Both the position numbers and the translations under genes were made by a program. The notes beneath the pieces were generated by a model that ran no database searches, had not been told where the DNA came from, and saw only the letters and a list, made by a program, of their open reading frames with translations. A stretch of DNA of 64,000 nucleotides from Niastella vici (GTDB taxonomy: Bacteria; Bacteroidota; Bacteroidia; Chitinophagales; Chitinophagaceae): assembly GCF_002077945.1 (NCBI RefSeq), contig NZ_LVYD01000113.1, positions 186,001 to 250,000 of the forward strand. Reading direction: 5' to 3'. Shown one piece after another: positions 43,073 through 51,678 of the stretch. How positions within the stretch are numbered: position 1 is the stretch's first letter; every line of letters begins with the position of its first letter.

Positions 43073-46000
43073 TTAAAAACTGGCATTCAGGGTAAGCGTA
43101 TAAGTTCTTGTGCGGGGCTGATTGCCGGTTGCTACTTCCGAATCGATGCCCTTAAAATCTTTGCTTACAATGGCAAAAGGTGATGTAACGCCAGCCCCTA
43201 CCCCAGCCGTCTTAAGCCGCATCTTAGTGATGAGCCTGGCGGGCAATAAGTAGTTGATGTTAATATTGTTGCAACGCAAAGTTGACGCGTTCACCACCCT
43301 GGCCGTACTGTAATTGTACATTTCATAAGGATTGGTATAGGTTTTACCATTTGGCAGCAAGGTGGAATTACCCACGTTCTTATCGGGCAAACCGGGGAAG
43401 GCAGCGTCTGTTTTTCCGGGCGTCCAGCGGTCTAACAATTCCCTCGACAGGTTCTCGAATTCAGACGGCAGATAAGTAGTGAGTTTATAGGCGGGTGCAC
43501 GGAACTTCTTGCCGCCTACCTGCAGGTAAAGTGAAGTTGACAATGACAGCATTTTATATCTGAAAACCATTGAAAGGTTGGTAGTAAGATCAGGGTCCAT
43601 CTTTCCCATATATTTCATATAAGAAGTAGGATCGTTAAGAGAATCGCCGCCAGCTTTGGGTTTGTAATTTATGACAGGATAGCCGTTCGACGAATTTATA
43701 CCCTGGTAATCGAAAGCCCAAAAACCGGAAACCGGATAACCAGCCTTGTATAATTGTCCGCTGGTGGCGGTTTTCCAGGTAAGACTTTGAGCGGTACCCG
43801 TCTTTTTGATCTCATTGAAATTCTTTGACAGGGTGAGGCCCACTGACCAGGAAAAATTTTTGGTACGAACAGGTACGAATGAGGCGCCTATTTCCACGCC
43901 ACGGTTATTGAGGGAACCGCCATTTACGGGCATGCTCTCTACCCCGTATTCCTCAGGCACCACCAGGTAAGTGATGATATCGCGGCCCATTTTCTGGTAA
44001 TATTCCACAGAAGCATTGACCTTGTTTTTAAACAGGCCCATGTTCATACCCAGATTAATAGTTGTATTCTTTTCCCAGCGCAGGTCGGCATATGGCAGGT
44101 TCGAAATGGTCAGCAGATATTCGCCGGTAAACTGGTCGGTAACCGTACTGGCGGGTGTAGTTGGTATTTTCAGCACCAGGTCTGGACTGAAATTGCTGGC
44201 CAGGTTACGCTGAAAACCAAACGAAGCTCTTACACTAAATTCCGAAAGCCAGGCACTGCGATCGAACCATTTTTCATTGGCCACATTCCAGCGAACACCA
44301 CCGGCCCAAACGGGGTTGAATTTTTCGCGCGTATCCTGTCCAAAGCGGTTCGAAGCGTCGGACCGTACGCTCATGTTCAGTACATAGCGGTTATCGTAGG
44401 TATAACCGGCGGTTGCATACATGCCCATATTGTTCACCACTTTGTCGGTTATGAGGTGCGGCATTTGCAATAAGGGATTGGCAACGTTCGATGAAGTATA
44501 GGTCAATGGCACTGCTGCAAATGCATTTCCCCGGTCGCGCAACCAGCCATAGGTTGTTTCGGTAAAACCGGTATAATGAGTAGAATTGATCTCTTCACCG
44601 ATCAACACCGTGACGGCGTGTTTATGATTAAACAATTTTGCCCAGTTGATGCTGTTGCGCCAGTTGAGGGCCACACTTTGTTCATTATCCTGGTTATATT
44701 CGCCGCCAATGGGCAACTTGCTGTTGATATAGGCCGCATCGGTTATTTTAGCTGTCCCGTATTCGAACCCACGCAGGGAGTCGATATAGTTGCTCTTGTC
44801 TGTAGCGTAGCTAACGCCGTTGGTTGACGTAACACTGTAACTGAACAGGGTTTGGAAGGTAACGTCCCTGAACACGTTATAATTCACTTCAACATTAGCA
44901 TTGGCCATCAATGTTTTGTTATAACTAGCCGTATTATCCAGTTCGTCGAGTATATTGAAAGTATATCCCGGGCCATTGTTAAGCGTATTGGCATAAAAAT
45001 ACCGGTTGCCTGCAGAATCATATGCCGGTATTACCCGGCTGGTGAACGATGCATACCCGTACGGGTTCACCCTGAAAAACCCGTCGGTCTTTCTTTGCGA
45101 CGCCGACAACCTGATGCCTACATTTAATTTGTTGGTCAACCGGCTGTTGATTGATAAATTACCAGTGTACCCTTTATTGTTGTTACCGATGGCCGTTCCC
45201 TTTACATCACTGAAACCAAGCGAGGCATAATACCGGGTATTGGAGTTGCCACCGCTTATGCTGAGGTTGTGGTTAGCGCTGATGGGGGCGCGGAATAAAA
45301 TATTGAACCAGTCGGTATTGGCAGTTTCGGCAGCCCTTACCCGCCGGTTAAATTCATCATAATCGATGCGCTTGAACAGGTAATCGTTCAACGCACCTGC
45401 ATAGCCAATACTTGTGTTATAGTTGTTTTGAGAGATCAACCCTCGTTCAAAGATCTCTTTTGAAACAGCCACCCTGTCTTTTGAGTTCATGAGGTTCAGC
45501 TTGTCGTAGGTCACCTTTTCTGAGATGCTGGTATTTACCGAATAATTAATGGTGGCCGGCCCTGTTCTTCCTTTTTTGGTGGTGATCACGATGACCCCGT
45601 TACCGGCGCGGATGCCATAAATGGCTGTTGCGGCAGCGTCTTTCAATACGGTGATATCCTCAATATCCTGTGGGTTCAGCCAGGAAATGGCATTGCCCAC
45701 ATAATCTCTTACATAATCATAATTGTCTTTGGTAACGCCCCCTACTGCATCGAGGGTGCTGGCTTTGAAAGGCAGTGGATCCTGTTGTATAATGCCATCC
45801 ACCACCCAAATGGGGTCCTGGTTACCGAATAAGGTAGAAGTACCGCGCACCCGGGTCTTCTGGCGAACGCCAACCTGGCCGCTTTCATTGGTAATAGCTA
45901 CACCTGGCAGCTTACCCTGCAAAGCCTGCTCAAGGGTGTTGATGCCATTGAAATTTAATTCAGATGCTTTTATGGTATTGGTTGAACCTACCACCTGTGA

Positions 46001-46693
46001 ACGTTTTAAAAACTGGTAACCGGTAGGCACTACTTCCACATCATCGAGCTTATCGATGCGGGCATCCAGCTTAACAACCAGCTCCGTATTATCAGCGGTG
46101 ATGGCAATATTTTTGGGCGTAAATGAAACAGAGGAAAAGAGCAACACATCGCCCGGGTCGGCCTGTATGCTGAAATGGCCATTCTTATCGGTCCTTACAC
46201 TTTTTCCTTTCCCTTTAATGGTCACCGTGATATCAGGAATTGGCCTTCCCAGCGAATCACGCACAATACCGCTAATGATCGTTTTGGGCGCCGGTTTCTC
46301 TTCTTCAACTGCCGGCGCCTCTTTCATTTTTACCGTTACCAGCCTGCCTTCAATTGAATAAGTAAGCGGCTGGTTTTTAAAACAGGCATCCAGGGCTTCC
46401 TGCAGCGATACGCCCGTTACCTGCACGGTAACCGGTTTACTTTTTTCGAGAATACGGTAGTTGTAAAAAAATACATACCCCGATTGCTGTTTAACCGACT
46501 GCAATACCGATTCCAACGAAGCATTTTTTTCCCGAAGTGTAATAGATTGCGCCAGGCCCCGGCCGGCAACCTGTAAACAGCCGGCCACCATGAAAAACAT
46601 CAATAGTCTCATAAAACGCAAGGTTTTCCGGAATGCCTTGCTGCCGCTTTTCTTTTTGACAGCGCAGACGATTCCCTTAGCAGTTAAATGCAT
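43073..46693 (-). CDS. SusC/RagA-family TonB-dependent transporter with STN domain
   Basis: I use the ATG at 46693 (MHLTAKGIVCAVKKKSG); a TTG eight codons upstream is weaker. The 1206-residue product has a signal peptide, then an STN domain (about 50-130, LESVLQSVKQQSGYVFFYNY) of the kind that signals to a FecR anti-sigma factor. A carboxypeptidase-like domain (IISGIVRDSLGRPIPDITVT) follows, then a plug domain with ATAIYGIRAGNGVIVITTKK. The ~700-residue beta-barrel ends in an aromatic terminus (LTLNASF). It imports large oligomers through the outer membrane. The STN domain agrees with the linked sigma/FecR genes, so expression is probably inducible by its substrate. Confidence 0.93.
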   Translation of the reverse strand: MHLTAKGIVCAVKKKSGSKAFRKTLRFMRLLMFFMVAGCLQVAGRGLAQSITLREKNASLESVLQSVKQQSGYVFFYNYRILEKSKPVTVQVTGVSLQEALDACFKNQPLTYSIEGRLVTVKMKEAPAVEEEKPAPKTIISGIVRDSLGRPIPDITVTIKGKGKSVRTDKNGHFSIQADPGDVLLFSSVSFTPKNIAITADNTELVVKLDARIDKLDDVEVVPTGYQFLKRSQVVGSTNTIKASELNFNGINTLEQALQGKLPGVAITNESGQVGVRQKTRVRGTSTLFGNQDPIWVVDGIIQQDPLPFKASTLDAVGGVTKDNYDYVRDYVGNAISWLNPQDIEDITVLKDAAATAIYGIRAGNGVIVITTKKGRTGPATINYSVNTSISEKVTYDKLNLMNSKDRVAVSKEIFERGLISQNNYNTSIGYAGALNDYLFKRIDYDEFNRRVRAAETANTDWFNILFRAPISANHNLSISGGNSNTRYYASLGFSDVKGTAIGNNNKGYTGNLSINSRLTNKLNVGIRLSASQRKTDGFFRVNPYGYASFTSRVIPAYDSAGNRYFYANTLNNGPGYTFNILDELDNTASYNKTLMANANVEVNYNVFRDVTFQTLFSYSVTSTNGVSYATDKSNYIDSLRGFEYGTAKITDAAYINSKLPIGGEYNQDNEQSVALNWRNSINWAKLFNHKHAVTVLIGEEINSTHYTGFTETTYGWLRDRGNAFAAVPLTYTSSNVANPLLQMPHLITDKVVNNMGMYATAGYTYDNRYVLNMSVRSDASNRFGQDTREKFNPVWAGGVRWNVANEKWFDRSAWLSEFSVRASFGFQRNLASNFSPDLVLKIPTTPASTVTDQFTGEYLLTISNLPYADLRWEKNTTINLGMNMGLFKNKVNASVEYYQKMGRDIITYLVVPEEYGVESMPVNGGSLNNRGVEIGASFVPVRTKNFSWSVGLTLSKNFNEIKKTGTAQSLTWKTATSGQLYKAGYPVSGFWAFDYQGINSSNGYPVINYKPKAGGDSLNDPTSYMKYMGKMDPDLTTNLSMVFRYKMLSLSTSLYLQVGGKKFRAPAYKLTTYLPSEFENLSRELLDRWTPGKTDAAFPGLPDKNVGNSTLLPNGKTYTNPYEMYNYSTARVVNASTLRCNNININYLLPARLITKMRLKTAGVGAGVTSPFAIVSKDFKGIDSEVATGNQPRTRTYTLTLNASF

Positions 46694-46780
46694 ACATTTG
46701 TTTGGTTGGGTTAACAATGTGCCAGCTGGTACTTTACAAGAGGAGCAGCCCGGCAGTTTTGGTTTATTAGCTCAATACTT

Positions 46781-46815
46781 AACCGTTCCGGCTCGCGAAG
46801 CCGGAGCGGTTTTTT
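46781..46815 (+). terminator. Hairpin in the FecR-susC gap, terminator-like on the plus strand
   Basis: AACCGTTCCGGCT pairs with AGCCGGAGCGGTT (one mismatch) with a 5-base loop. A run of Ts follows on the plus strand only. On the minus strand, along which the genes run, it is a 5' leader stem of susC mRNA. It may stop antisense transcripts or, as a leader stem, influence susC expression. Confidence 0.55.
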
Positions 46816-46881
46816 CATGGTAATACTATGATCGGCTTGTTAGGTAGGTTTTATGATATATTGATTAGTTGAAAGCTTTTG

Positions 46882-48093
46882 TTATGGGGTCACTATTACT
46901 TTCTTTCCCTGAATGGTAAAATGTACCAGGCTTTGTTCCAGCGCATGCAGCACCTGCGACAAAGTGGCGTCCCTGGGTATACTGCCGCCGAACCTGTCAT
47001 TTGTAACCGGCCCGTTATATTGAATATCCACATCGTACCAGCGTGCTATCTGCCGCATCACGGTTTGAATATCAGCCCGCTCAAATTGGAAGAAACCGTT
47101 CTTCCAGGCCATTACCACATCTGTCTGAACTGCGATGGGTTGGGATAATTGGGATGACTGGGATAAGGAAACCTGTTCTCCAGGACTTAATATTGACGAT
47201 TGACCATTCACCTGTGACGACATTTTCACTTTTCCTTCGAGCAAAGTGGTCTTTATATTCTCCTCATCATCGTAGGCATTGATATTAAAATGAGTACCCA
47301 GTACCTCAACCCGCCCATTATTACCTGATGACGTTTTTATATTTACGATAAATGGCCGGGCGGCATTTTTGGCCACTTCAAAGTAGGCTTCGCCGGTGAC
47401 TTCCACCACACGTTCCTTTCCTTCAAAAACAGCCGGATAATGAATGGAAGAAGCCGCATTCAGCCACACTTTTGTACCGTCTGACAAAACCAACCGGAAC
47501 TGACGGCCCCGCGGTGTGCTTAATGTGTTATAAGCAATGGCGGCGTTATGATTACCTACGTTAGCAGCCTCGCCATAGTCGATCAGACTGTCGTGCTTAA
47601 TTATATGTAACCCGGGCTGGGCGGTCAATGCGCCATTATCAGCACTATCCAAAACCAGTTTTTGCCCATTGCTTAAGGTCAAAATTGCGCCGTTCTTACC
47701 GGGCATAATATCGGTTTTCATGGCAACAGTGGGCTTGTTAATTTGATTGTCCGAACCTTTTTGCAGCCACCACCAGGCGATCATTCCTATACAAACTACT
47801 ACCGCGGCCGCAATGCCTATTTTTCTGAATACCCGCATGGTACGAACAGGCGACGGCGCTGCAACCTCCTGTTGCTGCAGCACCGTCTGCAACAGATGCT
47901 GCCAGTTTACCTGTTCTTCCGCTTCGTGGTACCGGCTGTTACGCACTTCTTCCAGCAATAGTTCCTCAATTTGCGTTATCTCTGTTTGCACTTTAAGCAA
48001 TGCCAGCAATTCCTGGTATTCTTCATAGGTGCAAGAACCTGTTATATATTGTTTTACTAAATAAGCGGTTCGGTCGTCAATAGATTGCGACAT
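46882..48093 (-). CDS. FecR-family anti-sigma factor
   Basis: A 403-residue protein: cytoplasmic N-terminal helices (~1-85) that would bind the ECF sigma factor, one transmembrane helix (IGIAAAVVVCIGMIAWWWLQ, about 92-111) and a periplasmic FecR domain. The FecR-type core reads TPRGRQFRLVLSDGTKVWLN near residues 194-213 and later GKVMSS..SILSPGEQ near 293-309, with a C-terminal domain that contacts the transporter's STN module. It relays occupancy of the SusC transporter to the sigma factor. Unusually, two genes for secreted proteins separate it from the sigma gene. It stands 188 bases before susC. Confidence 0.92.
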   Translation of the reverse strand: MSQSIDDRTAYLVKQYITGSCTYEEYQELLALLKVQTEITQIEELLLEEVRNSRYHEAEEQVNWQHLLQTVLQQQEVAAPSPVRTMRVFRKIGIAAAVVVCIGMIAWWWLQKGSDNQINKPTVAMKTDIMPGKNGAILTLSNGQKLVLDSADNGALTAQPGLHIIKHDSLIDYGEAANVGNHNAAIAYNTLSTPRGRQFRLVLSDGTKVWLNAASSIHYPAVFEGKERVVEVTGEAYFEVAKNAARPFIVNIKTSSGNNGRVEVLGTHFNINAYDDEENIKTTLLEGKVKMSSQVNGQSSILSPGEQVSLSQSSQLSQPIAVQTDVVMAWKNGFFQFERADIQTVMRQIARWYDVDIQYNGPVTNDRFGGSIPRDATLSQVLHALEQSLVHFTIQGKKVIVTP

Positions 48094-48187
48094 AATAAAT
48101 TAATTAAAAGATAAGGTGCTGTTTATAAAGTGACGGGCGGGAAAATAAGATGGACTAGTTGTAAATTAAATTTTTTCTTTGTTACCC

Positions 48188-48221
48188 AAAAAAATCCCCA
48201 GTGCATTTAATTGCATTGGGG
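48188..48221 (-). terminator. Terminator-like hairpin after the 187-residue protein gene
   Basis: CCCCAGTGCA pairs with TGCATTGGGG (one G-T pair) with a 6-base loop. It is followed on the minus strand by a T run (A run at 48188-48194). It lies 26 bases after the stop at 48247 and before the FecR gene, so it may divide the locus into two transcripts. Confidence 0.75.
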
Positions 48222-48246
48222 ACAGCGTGGCTAATGATTACCGGGG

Positions 48247-48810
48247 TTATTTTAGATTCTTCTGCTTTGGGGCAGGCTGGGTCCTTAATTGTATAGTATC
48301 ATTCATAAACACCCGCAGCACCATATTTTCGAAGGGATGGCAGGTTCTGCTATTGGACAAATATTCGTACCAGAACAGTTTACCCGGGTGTGCAAATGTT
48401 TTATGAAGCATTGACTGATGGTTTGACGACAGGTAATATAACTCGTACATAGCCAAACCAGGATTAAAATAAGCACCCAGCAACCTATGCCCGCTGATCT
48501 CTTTTGGCTCTTTGTTGAAAAGGTTGTTGGTTACCCGTTTATATGTTTCGGCGGTTGCTCTTTTTGTACCATAAGCATAAATAAACGTAATTTGGTTGGC
48601 GTCGCTGTAGTCTACCCTGGTAGTAAATTCCGTTTGAAGCCTGGGGCCAAAATTCAATTTATTGCCATTTCTTTTATCGGGACAGGCAGAATATTTAAAG
48701 AAGCAAACCTTTTGCTGCGCAAAAGCAGAAGTTAACAACACTGAAAAAAATACCGCCAACAATATCGTTCTGCCTTTGTATCCGGGTTTAAACAATGTAT
48801 GCCTGTTCAT
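48247..48810 (-). CDS. Secreted protein of unknown function
   Basis: A 187-residue protein with an N-terminal membrane or signal segment (TILLAVFFSVLLTSAFAQQK, about residues 15-34). The mature part contains the segment KVCFFKYSACPDKRNGN and, later, ISGHRLLGAYFNPGLAMYEL. Three cysteines could form a disulfide. No family is recognised. It starts 6 bases after the stop of the lipoprotein gene upstream, so the two are cotranscribed. Both sit between the sigma factor and FecR genes, which makes a role in envelope or substrate sensing plausible but unproven. Confidence 0.6.
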   Translation of the reverse strand: MNRHTLFKPGYKGRTILLAVFFSVLLTSAFAQQKVCFFKYSACPDKRNGNKLNFGPRLQTEFTTRVDYSDANQITFIYAYGTKRATAETYKRVTNNLFNKEPKEISGHRLLGAYFNPGLAMYELYYLSSNHQSMLHKTFAHPGKLFWYEYLSNSRTCHPFENMVLRVFMNDTIQLRTQPAPKQKNLK

Positions 48811-48816
48811 TTTTTA

Positions 48817-49839
48817 TTAATTTGATGGTATTCCTAAAAAATAGGATCCTCCGTCACTGTAAACCAAAAAGGGAACTTCCTGCTGCGGAAAATTACAAGA
48901 GCCGTCGTAATAATCTTCATGTAAAATATCATTATCATAAAACTGAAATTGGAAAGTCACTGAATAGCTTGTTTGTGCATCAATAGAATATTTAATAACA
49001 TCACCATTAGGAAGCACTGCTCCTACGGGATAATTTTGCGAACTGGCGGCCTTAAACATACGAGCCCCACTATTGGTTACAATATAGACCCTTTGTTCTT
49101 CCATTTGACCATGTACTGTTCCAATACCAAATTCATTTATCTGAATATCAGCAGATTGACCAAATTTTATACCTGTGGCTCCCGAAACTGAAAAAGCGGG
49201 CGGCTGATTTCCTTCTGCATACATCATTTTCGGATAGGCGCCATTAGCACGAGGTGCAAATTTTACCGAAAAACTTATTGAACATGATATCCCCCGTTCT
49301 GCATAAACGGCCGAAAAAGCCGGCTTTACTATCTTTGACCCCCCATAAGGCCCGATATAAAATGCACCATATGGACTACTAAACCAATAAGGGCATACAT
49401 CACTGAACACGGTGCCACTATACGTACGAAGACTCCAATCGGTTTCCCATAAATAAGTGGCTGGAAGATCCTGTCCCCAAATAATACCGGTGGTACTTGC
49501 GCTGTTGATGCTTGCTACGGGTGAAGGTATCTGATCATTATCAAGCGTATTGGCTGTTCGGCCATTTGCAGTTGAAACGGTTGCTTTTTGGGTAGTTCCA
49601 TAAGGGGTACCATCCTTATTTACCCGGGTGTAATTTTTAGTCATGAAATCTATAGCTTCCCATAAGGAAGCAAATTTCACAGGGATTTTTACATCCGGAT
49701 TGCTTTTCTTATCAAAATACATGGATCCGGATAATTTAACACCTGCTTTAGCCGTGTCAGCAGTCTCAATGCCCACTTGCTTCTTACAAGCAAAAAGAAC
49801 ACTGAAGCAAACCAGTAACAATGGTTGCAACTTTTTCAT
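48817..49839 (-). CDS. Lipoprotein of unknown function
   Basis: A 340-residue lipoprotein (LLLVCFSVLFACKKQ; lipid on Cys-18). The mature region is rich in Ser, Gly, Tyr and Phe. It contains SLWEAIDFMTKNYTRVNKDG and a beta-rich C-terminal half with segments such as VTFQFQFYDNDILHEDYYDG. No domain is recognised; the beta content suggests a binding or surface protein. It lies between an ECF sigma gene and a 187-residue secreted protein, 130 bases after the sigma gene, so it may be controlled by that sigma factor. Confidence 0.6.
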   Translation of the reverse strand: MKKLQPLLLVCFSVLFACKKQVGIETADTAKAGVKLSGSMYFDKKSNPDVKIPVKFASLWEAIDFMTKNYTRVNKDGTPYGTTQKATVSTANGRTANTLDNDQIPSPVASINSASTTGIIWGQDLPATYLWETDWSLRTYSGTVFSDVCPYWFSSPYGAFYIGPYGGSKIVKPAFSAVYAERGISCSISFSVKFAPRANGAYPKMMYAEGNQPPAFSVSGATGIKFGQSADIQINEFGIGTVHGQMEEQRVYIVTNSGARMFKAASSQNYPVGAVLPNGDVIKYSIDAQTSYSVTFQFQFYDNDILHEDYYDGSCNFPQQEVPFLVYSDGGSYFLGIPSN

Positions 49840-49968
49840 TTTAATCGATTTAAAGGTTAATTAAGTTGGTTAACTATAGTCAATTAAAATGACGGGATGA
49901 ATACGGGGTAAGACCAGCGGGAGGATGAATATTTTTTATCCTTATAAGACCGATTAGTGAAGTAAGGT

Positions 49969-50562
49969 TTAATTTATAAAAAGAAGCCCCGGAAAGGTAA
50001 CCAGCACCAGCACAATTGGATTGCCATATTTTTTTCCCAGGTATTCCCTGACAAACTTCAGGGCCTTCACCAGGTGATTTTTTACTGTGTTGCCGGCGAT
50101 ACCCAATTGTTCACCTATTTGCTCATAGTTTAATCCTTCGTAACGGCTCAATAAAAAAACTTCTCGTTGCTGCGGCGGCAACTGTGCAACGGCTTCATCA
50201 ATAAGCCGCTGGGTTTCACTAACCTGTACCTTTTGTAATGTGGGATTGTCAGATTCCGAAATGCCGGCCCATACTTTCTTTTGCAGGCCGGCGTCGAGCG
50301 AGAGGCGGCGTAAATAATCGACCCCGGCATTGCGGGCCATCATATGTAAATAGCCTGCGGGATTGTCAATGGCTGGTAAATTTTGCCGGGCAAGCCACAA
50401 TTTCACAAAACATTCCTGAACCAGCTCTTCTGCCGCTGTATGTGATTTGGTGATCTTTATGCCATAATCGAAAAGGGATGACTTATAGCGGTGGAAAATA
50501 ACGGCGAAAGCCGATTCATCGCTTTCCCCTATTCGCCGAAATAGCTCCTTCTCATTATACAT
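49969..50562 (-). CDS. ECF RNA polymerase sigma factor (Bacteroidota FecI-like)
   Basis: I use the ATG at 50562 (MYNEKELFRRIGESDE); a GTG five codons upstream is possible. The 197-residue product has the sigma-2 region (FAVIFHRYKSSLFDYGIKIT, then EELVQECFVKLWLARQNLP) and the sigma-4 helix-turn-helix (LPPQQREVFLLSRYEGLNYE followed by QIGEQLGIAGNTVKNHLVKA). It lacks sigma-3, as expected. The C-terminal tail (NPIVLVLVTFPGLLFIN) is hydrophobic, a feature seen in some members. It should be held by the FecR protein and turn on the SusC/SusD genes. It is transcribed first in the minus-strand locus. Confidence 0.92.
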   Translation of the reverse strand: MYNEKELFRRIGESDESAFAVIFHRYKSSLFDYGIKITKSHTAAEELVQECFVKLWLARQNLPAIDNPAGYLHMMARNAGVDYLRRLSLDAGLQKKVWAGISESDNPTLQKVQVSETQRLIDEAVAQLPPQQREVFLLSRYEGLNYEQIGEQLGIAGNTVKNHLVKALKFVREYLGKKYGNPIVLVLVTFPGLLFIN

Positions 50563-50641
50563 TTCCGATTGAGGCACGGGAATTTATCTGCAGTTTTAGT
50601 TTTGCAGGTAAATTTATCAAAATTTCTCAAACTGTTGGCAG

Positions 50642-51658
50642 TTAATCAAGATGCCCTGTATATGCCATTAACCCGCGCTTCTTTAATTCGGTCCAAAAGC
50701 CAGGCGGCATGGGTATGGTAGCCATATCGATATTTACTTTCACTTTCGAAGGCCTGCTGGTGCTTAATGCAATACTGGTTACTCCGGGTGCCTGAATGCC
50801 AAATTGTATACCCGCATGCGCCGGTTCAATCCCATATTCCGCGCAACGGGCAAAGAATTCCTTCCGCCATTGCAGCAATGCATCCTGGCCGGGTTTTCCG
50901 GCCTCTACCAGTTTGTAATTATAATAATCCCCACCAGTTAAAAAACCGCCGTTGAACACGGCCGAGTTGATGATGCTGGTATTTTTTGTTTTCAGCTGTT
51001 GCATGTATTGCAACAGATCGCTGGGATGCGAATGCAGGGTCATGCTGTTGGCGATCATCACCCAATCAAGTTGTATATGATCGGTGATCTCTTTTATGAT
51101 TTTCCAGTTCTTTGCCCCTACCCCAATGGCTTTTACTTTCCCTTCTGCTTTGAGCTCGAATAAGGCGCGGTATGCTTCTTTAATGTTTTCAAATCGTTGA
51201 GCCCTGTCTGCTTCACTGCTGGCAGCCGCCAGGTATTCATCAGGATCGTGAACCGATACTAGGTGTGCATGGTAACCATTTAGCAATTCGTTGCCCTGCT
51301 CGTAGCATTGCAGTATTCCTTCATAACTGATGCGTTGTTCTGCATCGTATTGAATATCTTTCCAAACACCCGGTTCAAAAGTAGGTTCGGCTGTAGTGAG
51401 GGGTATGCGATACCAGCCCAGTTTGTTGCTGATAAGTACATCTTCCGGCTTCACCTGTAACTGGCGCAAACATTTCCCCAATGATTCCAGGGATAACCCG
51501 GCCCCGTATTTACCTGCTGAATCAAAGACAGCGGGTATGGTTGAATGTTGTATACATTCTTTTACAATAGCGCATTTATCGGCCTCAGATAAGGCAACAT
51601 ATAAATTACCCAGGCCGCTGGTGCCAAAGATGACCTTTGGCAGGTTGAGCTCACTCAT
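50642..51658 (-). CDS. Aldo/keto reductase (D-threo-aldose / L-fucose dehydrogenase-like)
   Basis: I use the ATG at 51658. The 338-residue TIM-barrel enzyme has the aldo/keto reductase site: FDSAGKYGAGLSLESLGKCL holds the catalytic Tyr and nearby Asp, followed by ISNKLGWYR with Lys, and the region VSVHDPDEYL. The sequence type is that of D-threo-aldose 1-dehydrogenases, which oxidise L-fucose among other sugars. It is 20 bases downstream of the alpha-L-fucosidase gene, so a two-gene unit that frees and oxidises L-fucose is likely. Confidence 0.85.
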   Translation of the reverse strand: MSELNLPKVIFGTSGLGNLYVALSEADKCAIVKECIQHSTIPAVFDSAGKYGAGLSLESLGKCLRQLQVKPEDVLISNKLGWYRIPLTTAEPTFEPGVWKDIQYDAEQRISYEGILQCYEQGNELLNGYHAHLVSVHDPDEYLAAASSEADRAQRFENIKEAYRALFELKAEGKVKAIGVGAKNWKIIKEITDHIQLDWVMIANSMTLHSHPSDLLQYMQQLKTKNTSIINSAVFNGGFLTGGDYYNYKLVEAGKPGQDALLQWRKEFFARCAEYGIEPAHAGIQFGIQAPGVTSIALSTSRPSKVKVNIDMATIPMPPGFWTELKKRGLMAYTGHLD

Positions 51659-51678
51659 CAACTATTCTTTAATATTTA

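Noticed and set aside
34543-50562. Classical polysaccharide utilisation locus
   Set aside because: No glycoside hydrolase or lyase lies in the operon; the degradative genes are peptidases.
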